From: Chloroflexota bacterium
GTDB taxonomy: Bacteria; Chloroflexota; UBA6077
Length of the DNA stretch: 7,414 bases
Assembly: GCA_021788565.1 (NCBI GenBank)
Contig: JAJYKO010000249.1
Span: 1-7,414 of the forward strand
Direction: 5' to 3'
The position numbers and the translations under genes were made by a program. The notes beneath the pieces are model-generated. The model was not told the origin of the DNA. It did no database searches and saw only the letters and a program-made list of their open reading frames with translations. Numbering within the stretch: position 1 is the stretch's first letter; every line of letters starts with the position of its first letter. Below, piece after piece: positions 6,106-7,414 of the stretch.

Positions 6106-6134
6106 ATGTTACCAACCGGCCAGCGTAGGGTCAA
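6106..6134 (-). promoter_or_regulatory. Promoter of tRNA-Arg
   Basis: On the minus strand TTGACC (6129-6134) and TAACAT (6106-6111) are 17 bp apart. The start would be near 6099, about 50 nt before the mature tRNA 5' end, so a short leader would be removed by RNase P. The -10 matches four of six consensus bases. Confidence 0.5.
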
Positions 6135-6180
6135 GAAAACCCGCCTCGACGTCCCGGTTGGGAGCGAGGGGCCGTCGACG
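6134..6180 (-). terminator. Possible intrinsic terminator after the DUF378-like gene
   Basis: On the minus strand TCGACGGCCCC can pair with GGGACGTCGA across a loop of about 11 nt, with one bulge. After GGCGGG comes TTTTCTT. It lies about 35-80 nt past the stop of the gene at 6213-6977 and directly abuts the -35 of tRNA-Arg. The gap between stem and T-run makes it a weak example. Confidence 0.35.
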
Positions 6181-6212
6181 TGGAGGCCCGCAGCCGGATT
6201 CGGGACGGGTAA

Positions 6213-6977
6213 CTACGCCAGGCTATCCCCGATGTCCTGCACGGGGGCCTTGGCCCGCGCGAGGGCCGCGGACGCGGCCCACGTCAGTTCCTGGAATCTC
6301 TCCGCGTCGAATGCGCCGCCACACTGGAAGAGCACCTGGCCCCTGGTGTCGAGCAGATATACCCAGGTGTCACTGCTGCTTGGGGCCTTAAGAGCCTCCC
6401 TCAGCGATTTCTGTGATGCGTACACGGTGAGGACGTGGTCGTGGCTTTCCGCCGGGGAGCCCCGTCGCATCCCCTCGTCGATGGCCCTGCCGAGCAACCG
6501 CAACGGCCAGTCGATCATCGCCACTTCATAGAAGTCCACGTCCGGATCCTTGCCGAACGTCTCCTCAAACGCGCGTCCCCAGTCTTCCACGTCAAATCTG
6601 GCCTCGTAGCTGAAGCCCATCGCCAGGAACGCGACCTTGCCCGAGGCGTCCCAGGGTATCGCTACCTTTCTGCCGCTCAGAGTCCGACCGCCCACGGAAG
6701 GCATCGTCTTGCCTACCAGGAGCCCCGCTGCCGCCGCGGCCACCACATTTCTCGTCCGCACCCTGAGCGCCAGGAGCGCTCGCGGCAGGACTCGGGTCGT
6801 CCCCACCCAGGCTCCCGCCAGCCCGACGACGACGTAGGCTGCCCTTTCGGCCGTCGGAGATCTCCTCAGCAGCCTGTGCACCAGGTTGAGGCGAAGTAAA
6901 CCAACCAGTCCCCAGTTCAAAGCGCCAGCCGTGCTCAGGCCTAGAGCCAGCCCCGGCAGTATTCGCGTTCGCAACAT
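6213..6977 (-). CDS. Membrane-anchored DUF378 / ATP10-like (thioredoxin-fold) protein
   Basis: A 254-aa protein. Residues about 8-66 resemble DUF378: a first hydrophobic helix with GALNWGLVGLLRLNLV (18-33) and a second with AAYVVVGLAGAWVG (46-59). A third hydrophobic patch lies at about 78-89. Residues about 91-232 look like an ATP10-type thioredoxin-like domain: MPSVGGRTLSGRKVAIPWDA, then KVAFLAMGFSYEA, a long helix with WGRAFEETFGKDPDVDFYEV, and the C-terminal strand pair WVYLLDTRGQVLFQCGGAF. ATP10 aids ATP synthase assembly in mitochondria; bacterial roles are unclear. The only Cys is in FQCGG and there is no CxxC, so disulfide chemistry is unlikely. The ATG at 6975-6977 follows AGGAGGTG (6988-6995). 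It appears monocistronic and belongs to the host chromosome side. Both domain calls are by eye. Confidence 0.8.
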   Translation of the reverse strand: MLRTRILPGLALGLSTAGALNWGLVGLLRLNLVHRLLRRSPTAERAAYVVVGLAGAWVGTTRVLPRALLALRVRTRNVVAAAAAGLLVGKTMPSVGGRTLSGRKVAIPWDASGKVAFLAMGFSYEARFDVEDWGRAFEETFGKDPDVDFYEVAMIDWPLRLLGRAIDEGMRRGSPAESHDHVLTVYASQKSLREALKAPSSSDTWVYLLDTRGQVLFQCGGAFDAERFQELTWAASAALARAKAPVQDIGDSLA

Positions 6978-7095
6978 CTGAATTACGCACCTCCTGTGTG
7001 GATGGGAACCGAGATGCTCTGCGGTTGAGACCAGGATAATGGGGCAAGCAACCCCGCGCGACCAGACGACGGGGTAGCTCCAAGTTGAAGGGCAG

Positions 7096-7112
7096 GCTTC
7101 GTGCCACGAAGC
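7096..7112. repeat. Short perfect inverted repeat upstream of the DUF378-like gene
   Basis: GCTTCGT and ACGAAGC flank GCC. The site lies about 120 nt upstream of the start at 6977 and just past the tRNA-Leu terminator. It could be an operator for the leftward gene or a second small hairpin. I find no convincing -10/-35 pair for that gene, so its promoter remains unassigned. Confidence 0.4.
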
Positions 7113-7124
7113 TGCGCGGATGGG

Positions 7125-7159
7125 AAAAAAATCAGGGGCCGTTCCATCGAACGACCCCT
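7125..7159 (-). terminator. Strong intrinsic terminator of tRNA-Leu
   Basis: On the minus strand AGGGGTCGTTC pairs with GAACGGCCCCT (11 bp, one G-U) around a GATG loop. After GA comes a run of seven T. It begins 5 nt past the tRNA-Leu 3' end and separates the tRNA from the downstream membrane-protein gene. Confidence 0.88.
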
Positions 7160-7164
7160 CTCAG

Positions 7165-7248
7165 TGCCGAAGGGGGGATTTGAACCCCCACTCGGGTTAC
7201 CCGAACTACGCCCTGAACGTAGCGCGTCTGCCATTCCGCCACTTCGGC
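7165..7248 (-). tRNA. tRNA-Leu (anticodon CAG)
   Basis: An 84-nt class II tRNA on the minus strand. Acceptor GCCGAAG pairs with CTTCGGC, and the discriminator is A. The anticodon stem is CTACG/CGTAG with loop TTCAGGG (anticodon CAG). A long variable arm (CGGGTAACCCG) is typical of leucine tRNAs. The T-stem GGGGG/CCCCC encloses TTCAAAT. CCA is not encoded. It decodes CUG and is transcribed alone, from its own promoter to its own terminator. Confidence 0.96.
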
Positions 7249-7276
7249 ATGAGCCCCTAAAGGCCCACGTGGCACG

Positions 7277-7305
7277 ATTATAGCATGCGTCCTTAGGCTG
7301 CACAA
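7277..7305 (-). promoter_or_regulatory. Promoter of tRNA-Leu
   Basis: On the minus strand a perfect TATAAT (7277-7282) is preceded by TGC, an extended -10. TTGTGC (7300-7305) lies 17 bp upstream as the -35. The start would be near 7270, about 22 nt before the mature tRNA. The right-edge repeats begin only 10 bp upstream of the -35. Confidence 0.72.
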
Positions 7306-7314
7306 GATTTCGTA

Positions 7315-7376
7315 TTCCCTCATCTAAAATGTTACCGGGGCCTGTACAGTTCCCTCAAATGAAAATGTTACCGGGG
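7315..7376 (+). repeat. Two 26-27-nt direct repeats, possible insertion-sequence end
   Basis: Copy 1 (7315-7340) and copy 2 (7350-7376) both start TTCCCTCA and end AAAATGTTACCGGGG, differing only in the 3-4 bases between. A CTGTACAG palindrome (7342-7349) lies between them. A possible rightward start follows: ATG at 7382, or ATG at 7400 in the same frame (MSINE before the window ends). Paired direct repeats ahead of a transposase gene are typical transposase-binding ends, so an IS may start here. The evidence stops at the window edge, and an operator is the alternative. Confidence 0.6.
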
Positions 7377-7414
7377 GGACAATGCCGGCCGACGGGGAGA
7401 TGAGCATAAACGAG

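Noticed and set aside
6106..6118. Third copy of the ATGTTACC repeat from the right edge
   Set aside because: Only ATGTTACC matches. It is explained as the tRNA-Arg -10 (TAACAT) and its flank, so chance is the better explanation.
5965..6531. A 188-aa plus-strand frame containing PTRTADTRFRKPLLYPLSYR
   Set aside because: The start is the reverse complement of tRNA-Arg, a familiar false protein in databases, and the rest is antisense to the real leftward gene at 6213-6977.
7101..7283. A 60-aa plus-strand frame containing GGFEPPLGLPELRPERSAS
   Set aside because: This is antisense translation of tRNA-Leu, another known annotation artefact.
7382..7414. Start of a transposase gene
   Set aside because: Only 5-11 codons are visible, too few to support a coding call; noted only as context for the repeats.

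Overview
The window is one end of an integrated phage-derived element, followed by host chromosome. DNA is GC-rich, ribosome-binding sites are strong purine-rich AGGAGG types, and promoters look sigma70-like. This fits a high-GC Bacillota- or Chloroflexota-type bacterium, but nothing here fixes the taxon. Family assignments come from motif recognition by eye, not from searches.

Element, about 1-5975. A leftward operon starts at a face-to-face divergent promoter region (about 3978-4030). It encodes a small excisionase-like HTH protein, a 746-aa CHC2/TOPRIM/AAA-type primase-helicase, a TubC-docking-like/zinc-finger protein, a zinc-ribbon protein, a 49-aa truncated nuclease remnant, and the N-terminal 266 residues of a phage tail tape measure protein that runs off the left edge. 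Consecutive genes overlap by 41, 4, 8, 8 and 13 nt, so translation is probably coupled. The rightward operon encodes a 217-aa protein with a probable N-terminal HTH and a tyrosine integrase, sharing ATGA. A 16-bp palindrome lies in the -10/-35 spacer of the rightward promoter and at the predicted start point of the leftward one, as expected for a switch operator. No terminase, portal or capsid genes separate the replication genes from the tail gene, and the nuclease ends abruptly at the tail gene start. This suggests an internal deletion and a defective prophage, or a rearranged satellite.

Attachment site and chromosome, about 5976-7414. The integrase ends 83 nt from the 3' end of a tRNA-Arg(CCU) gene read toward it, the classic arrangement for integration into a tRNA 3' end. 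Between them lie a tandem 11-bp repeat (possible integrase arm sites) and a hairpin that could terminate tRNA-Arg transcription. Beyond the tRNA are a leftward gene for a membrane protein that appears to fuse a DUF378 domain to an ATP10/thioredoxin-like domain, a tRNA-Leu(CAG) with its own promoter and a strong intrinsic terminator, and at the right edge two near-identical 26-27-nt direct repeats that may be the end of an insertion sequence.

No stretch longer than 300 bases lacks a gene. The best leads are the deletion junction at about 787-815, the six helically phased GTGAAA repeats inside the primase gene, the divergent switch region, and the DUF378-ATP10-like fusion.
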